DNA of 64,000 nucleotides, taken from contig NZ_JAQQLE010000007.1 in the NCBI RefSeq assembly GCF_028548475.1, forward strand, positions 1-64,000. Direction: 5' to 3'. This DNA comes from Vogesella margarita. GTDB lineage: Bacteria; Pseudomonadota; Gammaproteobacteria; Burkholderiales; Chromobacteriaceae. Positions 9,546-20,160 of this stretch are shown in pieces. Made by a program: the position numbers and the translations under genes. How positions within the stretch are numbered: the stretch's first letter is position 1; every line of letters begins with the position of its first letter. The notes under the pieces are model-generated. The model made no database searches. It was not told the origin of the DNA and was given only the letters and a program-made list of their open reading frames with translations.

Positions 9546-10722
9546 AGCGGTCTCGATCTTCTATGTTATGGTCATTATTAAAGCCGTGCAGCCGTTCGGC
9601 AATCGCCTGCCGCAAGAGTTCCAGCCCCTCGCCGGTCAGCGCCGACACGCGGACCGCGACCGGCTCGCCGTGTTCGCCGCGCTCGATCTGCGGCGGCAAG
9701 CCGCGCAGGTCGGTCTTGTTCCACACCAGTAGCTGGGGAGTGCCGCTGGCACCAATCTCGGCCAGCACCTTGTCTACCTCCTCGATCTGGCGATCCTTGT
9801 CCGGCGATGCCGAATCGACCACATGCAGCAGCATGTCGGCCTGGATCGTTTCTTCCAGTGTGGCGCGGAACGCGGCCACCAGCGAGTGCGGCAGGTCGCG
9901 GATGAAGCCCACGGTATCGGACAGCACGATGGACAGCTCCGGGCTGAGATACAGCTTGCGACTGGTGGTGTCCAGGGTCGCAAACAGCTGATCCGCAGCG
10001 TAGGCTTGCGCCTTGGTCATCGCATTGAACAGGGTGGACTTGCCTGCATTGGTATAGCCAACAATCGATACCGACTGCAATCCGGAGCGCTCGCGACCGC
10101 GGCGCTGCGTCTTGCGCTGGCGCGCAACGGCAGCCAGACGCTCTTTCAGCATCTTCACGCGCAAACCGAGCAGGCGGCGGTCGGTTTCCAGCTGGGTCTC
10201 GCCCGGCCCGCGCAGGCCGATACCGCCTTTTTGCCGTTCCAGATGGGTCCAGCCGCGAACGAGGCGGGTCGACATATGAGACAACTGCGCCAGCTCGACC
10301 TGCAGCTTGCCTTCGTGGCTGCGGGCGCGCTGGGCAAAGATATCCAGAATCAGGGTTACGCGGTCGATAACGCGGCACTGCAGCACCCGCTCCAGATTGC
10401 GCTCCTGCCCGGGGCCGAGGGCGTGATTGAAGATCACCACGTTGGCCCCCTCCGCTTTGACCAGGGCGGCGATCTCTTCGACCTTGCCTTTGCCGGCGAA
10501 CAGCGCGGCATCGGGACGCTGCCGTTTGCCATGGATGGTACCGGCAACGGTGACACCGGCGCTGCGCACCAGGTCAACGCATTCCTGCACACCCTCTTCA
10601 TAGTCGGGCGCACCAAAGTCGAGACAGACCAGTACGGCGATGTCTCCTAGATCCGGGCGATCAAACACGAAAGATCTTTCTGGGAGGGAAAACCGGTCGG
10701 CAAGGATTTGCCGGACCGGCAT
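9532..10722 (-). CDS. hflX: Ribosome-associated GTPase HflX
   Basis: 396 residues from the first ATG. An N-terminal HflX domain is followed by a glycine-rich linker (GGIGLRGPGETQLETDRR) and a G domain with GYTNAGKST (P-loop), DTVGF and NKTD. The family splits stalled or heat-damaged 70S ribosomes. Start uncertain: a GTG at 10666-10668 would give a protein starting at FDRPDLGD, matching the E. coli start, but neither site has a strong ribosome-binding site. It lies 21 bases after hfq. Confidence 0.93.
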   Translation of the reverse strand: MPVRQILADRFSLPERSFVFDRPDLGDIAVLVCLDFGAPDYEEGVQECVDLVRSAGVTVAGTIHGKRQRPDAALFAGKGKVEEIAALVKAEGANVVIFNHALGPGQERNLERVLQCRVIDRVTLILDIFAQRARSHEGKLQVELAQLSHMSTRLVRGWTHLERQKGGIGLRGPGETQLETDRRLLGLRVKMLKERLAAVARQRKTQRRGRERSGLQSVSIVGYTNAGKSTLFNAMTKAQAYAADQLFATLDTTSRKLYLSPELSIVLSDTVGFIRDLPHSLVAAFRATLEETIQADMLLHVVDSASPDKDRQIEEVDKVLAEIGASGTPQLLVWNKTDLRGLPPQIERGEHGEPVAVRVSALTGEGLELLRQAIAERLHGFNNDHNIEDRDRYGTE

Positions 10723-10743
10723 TCAGGCGGAACAGACAGTGAC

Positions 10744-11001
10744 TCAAGCGTCGGCAGCGTCGGACTTGGCGCCGTGATTGTCATGCGGGATGTTTACCGG
10801 GCGGGCAGGCACCACGGTAGAAATGGCATGTTTGTAAACCATCTGGGTGACCGTGTTCTTCAGCAGCACCACATACTGGTCGAACGACTCGATCTGCCCT
10901 TGCAATTTGATGCCGTTGACGAGGTAGATGGAAACCGGCACATGCTCCTTACGCAGGATGTTAAGGAACGGGTCTTGTAACATTTGCCCTTTAGAGCTCA
11001 T
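10744..11001 (-). CDS. hfq: RNA chaperone Hfq
   Basis: 85 residues. The Sm1 motif ([21 protein letters not shown]) and the Sm2 motif with [10 protein letters not shown] define Hfq, the hexameric matchmaker of small RNAs and mRNAs. It begins [23 protein letters not shown], with the proximal-face residues intact, and has a short acidic C-terminal tail. RBS GGAG lies 7 bases upstream. First gene of hfq-hflX-hflK-hflC. Confidence 0.97.
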   Translation of the reverse strand: MSSKGQMLQDPFLNILRKEHVPVSIYLVNGIKLQGQIESFDQYVVLLKNTVTQMVYKHAISTVVPARPVNIPHDNHGAKSDAADA

Positions 11002-11059
11002 TTTATTCTCCGATTTCGTGGATTTGTAATTTCGTTTCTAGCAAGCGGCGCTAAGACTC

Positions 11060-11096
11060 TTTTTAGCATAAAAAAAACCGCCGGACTATTTTCGGC
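11060..11096 (-). terminator. Possible weak terminator at the end of der
   Basis: A short GCCG/CGGC stem overlapping the der stop codon is followed on the minus strand by eight T (complement of the A-run around 11070-11077). The stem is only 4-5 base pairs, so this is tentative; hfq starts about 70 bases further on. Confidence 0.4.
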
Positions 11097-12450
11097 CCTT
11101 GTGAACCAGCAAACTCGGCTTGGTGCCTGTTGCTTCCTTCTCAAAGGGGTTGGTATTGGACTTGTATTGTACCCGCAGCGGCGTGCCTTGCAGCTGAAAA
11201 GCTTTACGGAACATGTTTTCCAGATAACGGGTGTAGCTGTCCGGAATCTTGCTCAGCGCATTGCCGTGCACCACGATGATAGGCGGGTTCATGCCGCCCT
11301 GGTGGGCGTAACGCAGCTTGGGACGAATCGGGCCGGTTCGCGGCGGCAGCTGGCGTTCGACGGCCAGTTGCAGGATACGGGTCAGCTTCGGCGTCTGCAG
11401 CTTGGTCATCGCCGCACGGTAGGCTTCGTCGATCGACTTGAACAGGTCGGCCACACCCTTGCGCTCCAGCGCCGAGATGTAGTGGAACTTGGCAAAATCA
11501 AGGAAACCGAGCTTGCGCGCGATTTCATGCTTGATGGTTTCCTTCTGGTGATTGTCGAGGTTGTCCCACTTGTTCACCGCAACCACCAGCGCACGGCCGG
11601 CCTCCAGCGCAAAACCGGCGATGGTGGCATCCTGCTCGGAAATGTCGAGCTGCGCGTCCAGCACCAGCACGGCCACGTTGGCGTCTTCGATCGCCTGCAT
11701 GGTCTTGATCACCGAAAACTTCTCGATCGCCTCGTCCACCTTGCCGCGACGACGCACGCCGGCGGTGTCGATGATGGTGTACTGACGGCCTTCGCGCTCG
11801 AAATCGATGTAAATGCTGTCACGGGTGGTACCGGCCTGGTCAAAGGCGATCACGCGGTCTTCACCCAGCACCGCATTCACCAGCGTCGACTTGCCGACGT
11901 TGGGGCGACCGATGATGACGAACTTGGGATGGTTGACCTTCGGCTCTTCCTCGGCATCCGGGAAGTGCTCCAGCACCATCTCCATCAGTTCGCGCACACC
12001 GTCACCGTGCGAGGCGGAGATCGACATCGGCTCGCCCAGCGCCAGCTCGTGGAACTCGGCGGTTGCCACGGCGCTACGCATGCCTTCGGCTTTGTTCACC
12101 ACCAGGTAAACCGGCTGGTTGCTGCGACGCAGGCGGTTGGCGATGATCTTGTCCTGCGGCGTGATGCCGGTGCGGCCATCCACCAGGAACACGATGGCAT
12201 CGGCCTCGTCCACGGCCTGCAGTGTCTGCTTGGCCATTTCGAACAGGATGCCTTCGTCGACCACCGGCTCGAAACCACCGGTATCGATTACCAGATACGG
12301 CTTGCTGCCGACACGGCCGTGGCCATAGTGACGGTCACGGGTCAGGCCCGGCTGATCCGCTACCAGCGCATCGCGCGAACGGGTCAGACGGTTGAACAGG
12401 GTCGATTTGCCCACATTGGGGCGCCCTACCAGGGCAATAGTCGGTTTCAT
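11086..12450 (-). CDS. der: Ribosome biogenesis GTPase Der (EngA)
   Basis: 454 residues with two tandem G domains, each with the P-loop GRPNVGKST (residues 9-17 and about 185-193), plus DTGGF/DTAGV switch II and NKAE/NKWD motifs. A C-terminal KH-like domain ends in a Lys-rich tail. Essential for 50S subunit maturation. Last gene of the run that starts at rlmN; the bamB stop is 12 bases upstream. Confidence 0.97.
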   Translation of the reverse strand: MKPTIALVGRPNVGKSTLFNRLTRSRDALVADQPGLTRDRHYGHGRVGSKPYLVIDTGGFEPVVDEGILFEMAKQTLQAVDEADAIVFLVDGRTGITPQDKIIANRLRRSNQPVYLVVNKAEGMRSAVATAEFHELALGEPMSISASHGDGVRELMEMVLEHFPDAEEEPKVNHPKFVIIGRPNVGKSTLVNAVLGEDRVIAFDQAGTTRDSIYIDFEREGRQYTIIDTAGVRRRGKVDEAIEKFSVIKTMQAIEDANVAVLVLDAQLDISEQDATIAGFALEAGRALVVAVNKWDNLDNHQKETIKHEIARKLGFLDFAKFHYISALERKGVADLFKSIDEAYRAAMTKLQTPKLTRILQLAVERQLPPRTGPIRPKLRYAHQGGMNPPIIVVHGNALSKIPDSYTRYLENMFRKAFQLQGTPLRVQYKSNTNPFEKEATGTKPSLLVHKGRK

Positions 12451-12462
12451 TCAGAACTGCTT

Positions 12463-13602
12463 TTAGAGTGTGACCGCCGACAAGGTGCCGTTGGTATCAA
12501 GAACGTAGGCAATATTGCCGAGCACGAGCGGGCGTGCAATGGTTCCTTCCACCTTCAGCTGGCTGCGGCCAACGATTTGTCCATCAACAGGCGAGAGCAA
12601 ATGTGCATAGCCCTCGCCATCTACTGCCAGTAAGTTGTTACCCAGCTTGACCGGGGCGGTCACGTTGCGATAACGCAGTGCATCCTGCTTCCACAGGTTG
12701 CGGCCGGTATCCGGGTCGAACGCCCAGATCGAGCCGTCATCGGCAGTGGAGTACACCCCCTTGGCATCCATCGACAGGCCGCGGCTGCTGGCCAGCTCAC
12801 GTGCCCATGCCTGCTCGCCGCCACGCGCCTCGAAGCAGCCGATGCGCCCCTGATAGGCCACGGCGCAAACGCGGCGGCCATCAAAAACCGGCTGACTGAC
12901 CACGTCCGTCACCCGTTCCAGTTCACTGGCGCCACGCGGCGAAGCGACTACCGCTTCCCACAGCATGCGCCCCTGTTCCAGCGCATACACCGCCAGCTTG
13001 CCGGAGGCGGAGCCGACCAGCAGCACGTCGTCACCTTCCACCTTCAGCTGCGGTGTGGTCTGTTTGACGGTCAGCGCCGGCAATGGTTGCCATTCGGTCC
13101 ACAGCTGGCGGCCGCTCTGGATGTCGAAGGCGCTGATGCGACCGTCGTTGCTGCGCGTCACCACGGCCTTGCCGCCAACCTGCGGCGGCTCGGCCAGCAC
13201 GCTGGTCAGCGTCTGCTCCCATACCACCTTCCCGGTCTCAAGGTTGGCCGCAATCAGTTTGCCCTCCTCGTTACCGGCAAAAATCAGCTTGTCGGCGATG
13301 GCGACACCAGCGCTGAGTTTCTGTTCGAAGTCGAACCAGCGGCTCTCGCTGCCGTTCAGCACATTGATGGCGCTGACCTTGCCATCACCACCGGCGACCC
13401 ACAGCAGGCCCTGATCGTAGAATGGCGTGAACAGACCACCCTTCGCCGCCGGCACGCTGGCCTGCCACTGCACTTTCAGCGCGCTTTGCTGCGCAAGCGG
13501 CTGCAACGGCGTCGGCTCGAAACCGGCGGAGCCTTCAAACCAGCTGGCGCAGCCCCCCAACAACGGCAAGACAAGGGCGGCACAAATGAGACGTCGCTTC
13601 AT
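12463..13602 (-). CDS. bamB: Outer membrane assembly lipoprotein BamB
   Basis: 379 residues. A lipoprotein signal peptide with lipobox LGGC (Cys18) is followed by an eight-bladed PQQ/beta-propeller with repeated blades such as LLWVAGGDGKVSAIN. It is part of the BAM complex that folds outer-membrane beta-barrels. The ATG at 13602 is preferred over an in-frame TTG two codons upstream. It begins 2 bases after the upstream TGA, a coupled junction. An exact dispersed word (13240-13253) is read as Ala-Ala-Asn-Leu. Confidence 0.95.
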   Translation of the reverse strand: MKRRLICAALVLPLLGGCASWFEGSAGFEPTPLQPLAQQSALKVQWQASVPAAKGGLFTPFYDQGLLWVAGGDGKVSAINVLNGSESRWFDFEQKLSAGVAIADKLIFAGNEEGKLIAANLETGKVVWEQTLTSVLAEPPQVGGKAVVTRSNDGRISAFDIQSGRQLWTEWQPLPALTVKQTTPQLKVEGDDVLLVGSASGKLAVYALEQGRMLWEAVVASPRGASELERVTDVVSQPVFDGRRVCAVAYQGRIGCFEARGGEQAWARELASSRGLSMDAKGVYSTADDGSIWAFDPDTGRNLWKQDALRYRNVTAPVKLGNNLLAVDGEGYAHLLSPVDGQIVGRSQLKVEGTIARPLVLGNIAYVLDTNGTLSAVTL

Positions 13603-13604
13603 GA

Positions 13605-14237
13605 TCAATTTCCCAGGGAGTCGAGCTTGGTCTGGATAAAGTCGCGCAAAGTTGCATCCGGCGCGGCTTTGGCCAGGGCGGCCTTGTAGCTGTCGCGGGC
13701 ACCGGACATGTCGCCACGCGCCACCAGCACATCGCCTTTCAGGTCAAGGAACAGCGTGTCGAAGCTGGCCGGATGCGCCTGCGCCAGTTCGGCCAAGGCT
13801 GCATCGTACTGTTTCTCGTCGAGCAGTACCGTCGCCAGACGCAGGCGGGCGACCGCCTGCAGCGAGGCATCCTGATTGCCACTGGCCAGCAGCCACTTCA
13901 GCTGCGCACGGGCAAAGGCGAGATCACCCTTGTCGAAAGCGGCCTTGGCGGCCACCAGCGCCGCATTGGCGGCATAGGCAGAGCCGGGATGCGCGCTTTG
14001 CAGCACGGCAGCGGTCGCCTTGGCCTTGTCGAGGCTGCCGGCCTGGATCTGCTGTTCCAGCTGTGCATAGATGGTGGCCGCCTTGGCGCTTTCCGCCGCG
14101 CGGTACATCTGCCAGCCCTTGTACCCCAGATAGGACAGCAACGCAGCCAGCACGACGGCGGACAACAGCTTGCCCCACTGTGCCCAGAAGGCCTTGATCG
14201 AGTCAATCTGTTCCTGTTCCTGCAAATCGAAAGCCAT
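13605..14237 (-). CDS. yfgM: YfgM-like tetratricopeptide membrane protein
   Basis: 210 residues. A cytoplasmic N-terminus (MAFDLQEQEQIDSIKAFWAQWG), one membrane span (about 24-43) and a TPR_21-type periplasmic helical repeat. YfgM in E. coli is an ancillary SecYEG subunit that works with PpiD, and it sits between hisS and bamB there as here. Function is by homology and synteny. Confidence 0.88.
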   Translation of the reverse strand: MAFDLQEQEQIDSIKAFWAQWGKLLSAVVLAALLSYLGYKGWQMYRAAESAKAATIYAQLEQQIQAGSLDKAKATAAVLQSAHPGSAYAANAALVAAKAAFDKGDLAFARAQLKWLLASGNQDASLQAVARLRLATVLLDEKQYDAALAELAQAHPASFDTLFLDLKGDVLVARGDMSGARDSYKAALAKAAPDATLRDFIQTKLDSLGN

Positions 14238-14249
14238 GCATCCCCCTCG

Positions 14250-15521
14250 TCAAGACTTGAAGCGGGAAACCGCCGCAGCCACATCGGCCACGGCAAGGGT
14301 TTCCTGCGCGGCGTCGGCACGCAGTGGCTTGACCACCACCTGCGCATTCGCCACTTCGTTTTCACCGATGATCAGCGCCACCGCGGCACCGCTGCCATCA
14401 GCCTTTTTCATTTGCGACTTGAAACTGGCTTCGCCCATGTGCTGGATCACGCTGTGACCTGCCACACGCAGCAACTGCGCCAGCTGCATGGCGTAGGCGG
14501 TGGCGCCCTGCCCCTGGTTGACGATGAACACGTCGACACTGCGACGCGCCGGCAGCAGACCCTTCTCGGCCAGCAGCAGCAGCACGCGCTCCATGCCCAT
14601 GCCGAAACCGATGCCCGGCGCCGGTTTGCCGCCCAGCTGCTCAATCAGGCCGTCGTAGCGGCCGCCGGCACACACGGTACCCTGCGCGCCCAGCTCGGTG
14701 GTCACCCACTCGAACACCGACTGGTTGTAGTAGTCGAGGCCACGCACCAGGCGCGGGTTTTCCACGTAACGAATGCCCAGCGCGTCGATCAGCGCCTTCC
14801 AGCCCTCGTAGTGCGCGCGCGAGGCGTCGCCGAGGTAGTCGCTCAGCCGTGGCGCGGCGTTGGCCATTTCCTGCAGTGCCGGATTCTTGGTGTCCAGCAC
14901 CCGCAGCGGGTTGCTGTACAGGCGGCGCTTGCCGTCCTCGTCCAGAATGTCGACGTGCTGTTCCAGGTAGGCGATCAGCGCCTCGCGATGCGCGGCGCGT
15001 TCTTCCTTGTTGCCCAGGGTGTTGATTTCCAGCTGCACGCTGTCGGCCAGACCCAGGCGGTGCCACAGATCGGCGGTCATCGCGATGATCTCGGCGTCGA
15101 TGTCCGGGCCGTTCATGCCCAGCGCCTCGACACCGATCTGGTGGAACTGGCGATAGCGGCCCTTCTGCGGACGCTCGTGGCGGTACATCGGGCCCATGTA
15201 CCACAGCTTTTGCGTGGTGTTGTACAGCAGGTTGTGTTCTACCACCGCGCGCAGGGTGCCGGCAGTGCCTTCCGGGCGCAGGGTCAGCGGGTCACCATTG
15301 AGTTTGTCTTCGAAGGAGTACATTTCCTTCTCGACGATGTCGGTCACTTCGCCGATGGAGCGCACGAACAGCGGTGTCGGCTCCACGATCGGGGTGCGGA
15401 TGTTCTGGTAGCCATAGTCGGCCAGCCAGCCACGCAGCGTGTTTTCAAAATATTCCCACTGGTGCGACTCGGCCGGCAGCACATCATTCATGCCGCGAAT
15501 CGCTTGCAACTTTTGAGCCAT
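14250..15521 (-). CDS. hisS: Histidyl-tRNA synthetase
   Basis: 423 residues, a full-length class II synthetase charging tRNA-His. Starts [16 protein letters not shown]; motif 2 region [21 protein letters not shown]; histidine-binding motifs [15 protein letters not shown] and AGGRYDGL; C-terminal anticodon-binding domain. The preceding gene ispG ends 56 bases upstream, with one exact dispersed word in the gap. Confidence 0.97.
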   Translation of the reverse strand: MAQKLQAIRGMNDVLPAESHQWEYFENTLRGWLADYGYQNIRTPIVEPTPLFVRSIGEVTDIVEKEMYSFEDKLNGDPLTLRPEGTAGTLRAVVEHNLLYNTTQKLWYMGPMYRHERPQKGRYRQFHQIGVEALGMNGPDIDAEIIAMTADLWHRLGLADSVQLEINTLGNKEERAAHREALIAYLEQHVDILDEDGKRRLYSNPLRVLDTKNPALQEMANAAPRLSDYLGDASRAHYEGWKALIDALGIRYVENPRLVRGLDYYNQSVFEWVTTELGAQGTVCAGGRYDGLIEQLGGKPAPGIGFGMGMERVLLLLAEKGLLPARRSVDVFIVNQGQGATAYAMQLAQLLRVAGHSVIQHMGEASFKSQMKKADGSGAAVALIIGENEVANAQVVVKPLRADAAQETLAVADVAAAVSRFKS

Positions 15522-15560
15522 TACGATTGTTCTTCCGGAATTCTGTGGATTCGATTCTTA

Positions 15561-15574
15561 AAGGTTGGCCGCAA
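15561..15574 (+). repeat. Isolated intergenic copy of the dispersed 14-mer
   Basis: An exact AAGGTTGGCCGCAA lies alone in the 56-base gap between ispG and hisS, three bases from the ispG stop codon. With no inverted partner it cannot form the terminator hairpin seen elsewhere, so terminator formation does not explain this copy. Confidence 0.8.
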
Positions 15575-15577
15575 GCC

Positions 15578-16852
15578 CTATACGGACTTGATCGGGATGG
15601 TGCGCGCCACCACTTCGCGGCGCTTGGCCCCACCCTCGCCGTAGCGGGTCTGCACGTAGTTGTCGACGATGGTCTTGAATTCGGTGGCGATATTGTCGCC
15701 CTTCAGCGTCACATCCTTGTGGCCGTCGACGTAGACCGGTGCCACCGGCACTTCGCCGGTGCCCGGCAGGCTGATGCCGATGTCGGCGAGCTTGGACTCA
15801 CCCGGGCCGTTGACCACACAGCCCATCACCGCCACCTTCATGTCCTCCACCCCCGGATACTGCAGACGCCAGATCGGCATCTGCTCGCGCAGATAGGTCT
15901 GGATGCTGTCCGCCAGCTCCTGGAAGAAGGTACTGGTGGTACGGCCGCAGCCGGGACAGGCGGTGACCAGCGGCGTGAACGAGCGCAGGCCCATGGTCTG
16001 CAGCAGCTCCTGCGCCACCACCACTTCCCTGGTGCGCGCCTCGCCCGGCTGCGGGGTCAGCGAGATACGGATGGTATCGCCGATGCCTTCCTGCAGCAGG
16101 ATCGCCAGCGCGGCGCTGGAGGCAACGATGCCCTTGCTGCCCATGCCGGCCTCGGTCAGGCCCAGGTGCAGCGGGAAATCGCAGCGGCTGCCCAGGTCGC
16201 GGTACACGGTAATCAGGTCCTGCACATTGCTGACCTTGCACGACAGCAGGATGTGGTCGGCCGGCAGGCCGAGCTCCATCGCCTTGTCGGCCGATTCCAG
16301 CGCGGAGACGATCAGCGCCTCGCGCATCACCACGTCCAGCGCCTTGGGGGTGGCCGCATGATTATTGGCATCCAGCATGCGCGCCAGCAACGCCTGGTCC
16401 AGGCTGCCCCAGTTGACGCCGATACGCACCGGCTTGTCGTACTCGATGGCGGTGCGGATCATGAACGCGAACTTGTCGTCGCCCTTGGCGCCCTTGCCGA
16501 CGTTGCCGGGGTTGATACGGTACTTGGCCAGCGCTCGCGCGCAGTCCGGGTAGTCTTTCAGCAGACGGTCGCCGTTGAAATGGAAGTCGCCGACCAGCGG
16601 CACGTCGCAACCGAGGTCGTCCAGGCGCTGGCGGATTTCGGCCACGCGGGCGGCAGCCTCGGGACTGTTGACGGTAATGCGTACCACCTCGGAGCCGGCC
16701 AGCGCCAGTTCCTGTACCTGCTGCACGGTGGCGGCGGCATCGGCGGTATCGGTATTGGTCATCGACTGCACCACCACCGGGTGCTCGGAACCCACCATCA
16801 CGTGGCCGATGGCCACCTGCCGGGTTTGACGACGTTTGATCGTTGCGTCCAT
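15578..16852 (-). CDS. ispG: 4-hydroxy-3-methylbut-2-enyl diphosphate synthase
   Basis: 424 residues. A [4Fe-4S] enzyme of the MEP isoprenoid pathway converting MEcPP to HMBPP. N-terminal TIM-barrel part with [11 protein letters not shown]-terminal cluster ligands in CPGCGRTT and in [11 protein letters not shown]. Normal length for the family. It is between rodZ (7 bases upstream) and hisS, as in many proteobacteria. Confidence 0.97.
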   Translation of the reverse strand: MDATIKRRQTRQVAIGHVMVGSEHPVVVQSMTNTDTADAAATVQQVQELALAGSEVVRITVNSPEAAARVAEIRQRLDDLGCDVPLVGDFHFNGDRLLKDYPDCARALAKYRINPGNVGKGAKGDDKFAFMIRTAIEYDKPVRIGVNWGSLDQALLARMLDANNHAATPKALDVVMREALIVSALESADKAMELGLPADHILLSCKVSNVQDLITVYRDLGSRCDFPLHLGLTEAGMGSKGIVASSAALAILLQEGIGDTIRISLTPQPGEARTREVVVAQELLQTMGLRSFTPLVTACPGCGRTTSTFFQELADSIQTYLREQMPIWRLQYPGVEDMKVAVMGCVVNGPGESKLADIGISLPGTGEVPVAPVYVDGHKDVTLKGDNIATEFKTIVDNYVQTRYGEGGAKRREVVARTIPIKSV

Positions 16853-16859
16853 CTGCGTG

Positions 16860-17714
16860 TTAATTCAGTTCCAGTTTGGCGGTAGTCCCGCGAATCTTGC
16901 CGGCCAGATCGACCGGCTGGCCGTTATAGGCCAGTTCGGCGTTGGCGGCATTGCCGATCACCACGCGGAACGGCGGTCGGCCCTGCAGCTGGCGGCGGTC
17001 GTTGGCGGCCAGCGTGGCGTACACCAGTTTTTTGCCATCGGCATCGGTGATCGACACCCAGGCCTCTTGCCGCACGCGCAATTCGATACGGCCCTGCCCG
17101 GTAACCGGTGCGGCGGCACTTGCTGCCGACGCGGCGGCGGCGGCGGGCGCCGTCACCGGTGCTGCGACCACTGGTGCAACCGCCTGCGGCGCCGACGCCG
17201 TCACTAGCGGCGGCGCGACCGCGACCACATCGGAAGTAGTCGGCTGCAAGGCACTGGCATCGGGATCGGCCACGGTCGGCACCAGGGCCAGCGGCACCGA
17301 GGACTGCACTTCCGGCTCGGCACTGCCCGGCAGCAGGAACCAGCCGCCGGCAATCACCAGCAGCGCGCCCAGCGACAGGGGCAAGGCCAGCGAGGTCTTT
17401 CGCGCCGCCGGTTCGTCCAGCGGTACCAGGCCGGCGGCCGGTGCATCCAGCGGCACACACTGGTCGAGGCGAGCCACCAGCGCGTCGGCATCGATTTCCA
17501 TATAACGCGCATAGCTGCGTACAAAACCACGGGCAAAGGTCGCCCCCGGCAGGCTGGCGAAATCGCCGCTCTCGATGGCGTTCAGCTGCTTGACCGACAA
17601 TTTCAGGCGGTCGGCCACTTCGCCGATGCTCAGCCCCCTGCCCTCACGGGCGGCGCGCAGCTCACGCCCGATGGCCACGGCAGTGCTGTCTTGTTGTGGG
17701 TTATCCGCTTCCAT
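16860..17714 (-). CDS. rodZ: Cell-shape protein RodZ
   Basis: 284 residues. A cytoplasmic Cro/C1-type helix-turn-helix (about 14-80, [20 protein letters not shown]), one membrane span (about 112-130), an Ala/Pro/Val-rich periplasmic linker and a C-terminal DUF4115 domain. Links MreB to the elongasome to keep rod shape. The gene lies 5 bases after pilW in a fixed rlmN-pilW-rodZ-ispG order. Confidence 0.93.
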   Translation of the reverse strand: MEADNPQQDSTAVAIGRELRAAREGRGLSIGEVADRLKLSVKQLNAIESGDFASLPGATFARGFVRSYARYMEIDADALVARLDQCVPLDAPAAGLVPLDEPAARKTSLALPLSLGALLVIAGGWFLLPGSAEPEVQSSVPLALVPTVADPDASALQPTTSDVVAVAPPLVTASAPQAVAPVVAAPVTAPAAAAASAASAAAPVTGQGRIELRVRQEAWVSITDADGKKLVYATLAANDRRQLQGRPPFRVVIGNAANAELAYNGQPVDLAGKIRGTTAKLELN

Positions 17715-17719
17715 GCTTT

Positions 17720-18460
17720 TCAGTTTCCGCTAAGCAACATCTGGGCTTCCCCGGTATCGGGAAAACGCGTTTTCAGATAATCGGCCAGGCGCGTCTCCAT
17801 CGCCTGATCCTGTTTCAAACGTGCCAGACGAATGCCCATCATCAATTCCGCCGGCGACATGCGACGCTCGTCAAATTTCAGGCGTTCGTAATAAAAGGTC
17901 GCCAGCGTGACATTTTTATCCAACAAAGACAAGTTCAGCAGCTCGCGCAATGCGGACGGGTCATTCGGCGCGCGGCGCAGCGCGGCCAGCAGCCACTGGT
18001 TGGCCAGCGGGCGCTGGTCCATGCGCACCAGGCAGGCCGCCTTGTTCACCATCGCCGATTGCGGCGACTGGTACAGCGGATCGGCCAGCGCGCGATCGAA
18101 GCGCGCGATCGCCTCTTCGTAACGGCCGCGGCTGCACAGATACCAGCCGAAATTATTGTTGACCTCGGGGTTGGCCGCATCCAGCTTCAGCGCGCGGTTG
18201 AAGGCGGCCTCCGCCTCGGCATCGACCCCCAGCTGCATGTAGATCAGGGCGCGGGCGAGGTAGCCGGCCTGAAAGGTAGGATCAAACTTGATGGACTGAT
18301 CGGCATTTTCCAGCGCCACGCGCATGTTGCCGATCTTCATGTACTCGATTGCCAACAGGGCCCGTGTCTGTGCCAGCTCGCGCGGGGTGGCGCCGTCGGC
18401 GAATGTCAGCGTACTGGCCAGCAGGGCGGCCAACAGGACGACGACACGGGCTGGCTTCAT
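17720..18460 (-). CDS. pilW: Type IV pilus biogenesis protein PilW/PilF
   Basis: 246 residues with a signal peptide (ending near ASTLTFA) and TPR repeats, for example [25 protein letters not shown]. The family acts as pilotin for the PilQ secretin or stabilises type IV pili. No clear lipobox cysteine is seen in the signal peptide, unlike classical PilF lipoproteins. The start overlaps the rlmN stop (ATGA). It is relevant to the DNA-uptake hypothesis because type IV pili import DNA in Neisseriales. Confidence 0.9.
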   Translation of the reverse strand: MKPARVVVLLAALLASTLTFADGATPRELAQTRALLAIEYMKIGNMRVALENADQSIKFDPTFQAGYLARALIYMQLGVDAEAEAAFNRALKLDAANPEVNNNFGWYLCSRGRYEEAIARFDRALADPLYQSPQSAMVNKAACLVRMDQRPLANQWLLAALRRAPNDPSALRELLNLSLLDKNVTLATFYYERLKFDERRMSPAELMMGIRLARLKQDQAMETRLADYLKTRFPDTGEAQMLLSGN

Positions 18461-19551
18461 TGGTCTTTTTCCTCGGCAATGCGTATCCACTTTTCCTGGC
18501 GCCGGGTCTTGTCCTGCACCTGGCCGGCCAGCTGGCCGCAGGCGGCGTCGATATCGTCGCCACGCGTCTTGCGCACGGTGACGATGAAGCCGGCTTCCTG
18601 CAGGATTTCGCGGAAATTGCGGATCGCGTTGTTGCTGGAACGCTCGTAGCCGGAATTCGGGAACGGGTTGAACGGAATCAGGTTGAACTTGCACGGCACG
18701 TCGCGCACCAGCGCGATCAGCTCCCGCGCATGTTCCGGTCTGTCGTTGACCCCGTCAAGCATCACATACTCGAAGGTGATGAAGTCGCGCGGCGCCTTCA
18801 CCAGATAGCGCTGGCAGGCCGCCATCAGCTCTTTCAGCGGGTACTTCTTGTTCAACGGCACGATCTCGTCGCGGATGCGGTCGTTGGACGCGTGCAGGCT
18901 CACCGCCAGCGCCACCGGACACGCCTCTTTCAGACGATCCATCTGCGGCACCATGCCGGAGGTGGACACCGTCACGCGGCGGCGGCTCAGGCCGTAACCG
19001 TGGTCGTCGAGCATGATCTGCAGCGCCGACACCACGTTGTCGAAGTTGGCCAGCGGCTCACCCATGCCCATCATCACCACATTGGAGACGACGCGCTCGT
19101 TCTTCGGGGTCACCCCCATGGCCTTGTTCGCCCACCACAGCTGGCCGATGATCTCGGCGGTGCTGAGGTTGCGGTTGAAGCCCTGGCGGCCGGTGGAGCA
19201 GAAGGTGCACTCCAGCGCACAGCCGACCTGAGATGATATGCACAAGGTGCCGCGGTCATCCTCGGGGATGAACACGGTTTCGACGCCGTTGCCGGTGCCG
19301 ACGTCCAGCAGCCACTTGCGGGTACCATCTTCCGATTCCTGCGACACCATCAGGTCCGGCACACCGACAATGGCCGTGTCGTGCAGCTTGGCACGCAGGC
19401 TCTTGGCGATATCGGTCATGGCGTCGAAGTCGGCTTCGCCCATCTGGTGCATCCAGCGCATGATCTGCTTGGCGCGGAACGGCTTTTCGCCCATCGCGGC
19501 AAAGTGGTCGGTGAGCTGGGGAAGGTTGAAGTCGAGCAGGTTGGTCTTCAT
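18457..19551 (-). CDS. rlmN: Dual-specificity RNA methyltransferase RlmN
   Basis: 364 residues. A radical-SAM enzyme that methylates A2503 of 23S rRNA and A37 of some tRNAs. The cluster motif CALECTFC supplies the three cysteines, and the C-terminal ACGQL carries the methyl-carrying cysteine. Starts [13 protein letters not shown]. First gene of the run down to der; ndk ends 48 bases upstream. Confidence 0.96.
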   Translation of the reverse strand: MKTNLLDFNLPQLTDHFAAMGEKPFRAKQIMRWMHQMGEADFDAMTDIAKSLRAKLHDTAIVGVPDLMVSQESEDGTRKWLLDVGTGNGVETVFIPEDDRGTLCISSQVGCALECTFCSTGRQGFNRNLSTAEIIGQLWWANKAMGVTPKNERVVSNVVMMGMGEPLANFDNVVSALQIMLDDHGYGLSRRRVTVSTSGMVPQMDRLKEACPVALAVSLHASNDRIRDEIVPLNKKYPLKELMAACQRYLVKAPRDFITFEYVMLDGVNDRPEHARELIALVRDVPCKFNLIPFNPFPNSGYERSSNNAIRNFREILQEAGFIVTVRKTRGDDIDAACGQLAGQVQDKTRRQEKWIRIAEEKDQ

Positions 19552-19599
19552 GTCAATCTCTGGAAATGGCGGCCGCCACAGGCAGCCGCCGGGTACAAC

Positions 19600-20025
19600 T
19601 TAGCGTGCGCAGATCTCGGTAGCGGCGAAGAAGTAGGCTACTTCGATCGCGGCGTTTTCGAGGCTGTCGGAGCCGTGAACGGCGTTGGCGTCGATGGAAT
19701 CAGCGAAATCGGCGCGGATGGTACCGGCTTCGGCTTTCTTCGGATCGGTCGCACCCATCAGTTCGCGGTTTTTCAGGACGGCGTTTTCGCCTTCCAGCGC
19801 CTGGATCATCACCGGACCGGAGATCATGAAGCTCACCAGGTCGTTGAAGAAAGGACGCTCTTTGTGCACGGCGTAGAAGCCTTCGGCTTCGGCGCGGGAC
19901 AGTTGCTTCAGCTTGGCGGCCACGACTTTCAGGCCGGCGGACTCGAAGCGGTCGTAGATCTTGCCGATAACGTTCTTGGCGACTGCGTCCGGTTTGATGA
20001 TGGACAGCGTACGTTCGATTGCCAT
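19600..20025 (-). CDS. ndk: Nucleoside diphosphate kinase
   Basis: 141 residues, standard length. Transfers the gamma phosphate from ATP to nucleoside diphosphates via the phosphohistidine in NAVHGSDS (about His117). Starts [23 protein letters not shown] lies 8 bases upstream. Divergent from the SPOR gene at 20161; the 135-base gap must hold both promoters. Confidence 0.97.
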   Translation of the reverse strand: MAIERTLSIIKPDAVAKNVIGKIYDRFESAGLKVVAAKLKQLSRAEAEGFYAVHKERPFFNDLVSFMISGPVMIQALEGENAVLKNRELMGATDPKKAEAGTIRADFADSIDANAVHGSDSLENAAIEVAYFFAATEICAR

Positions 20026-20160
20026 ATAAATTCTCCCTGTTTACAAGCGAAATGGTTACACTTGCCAAGCTGTTTTCAAGCTTGACGGGTTACCCAATTT
20101 TGAGGAACCCGGTATTTTACCAGTGTTCACCAGCGTTTGCTGCACAGAATGTAAACCGAG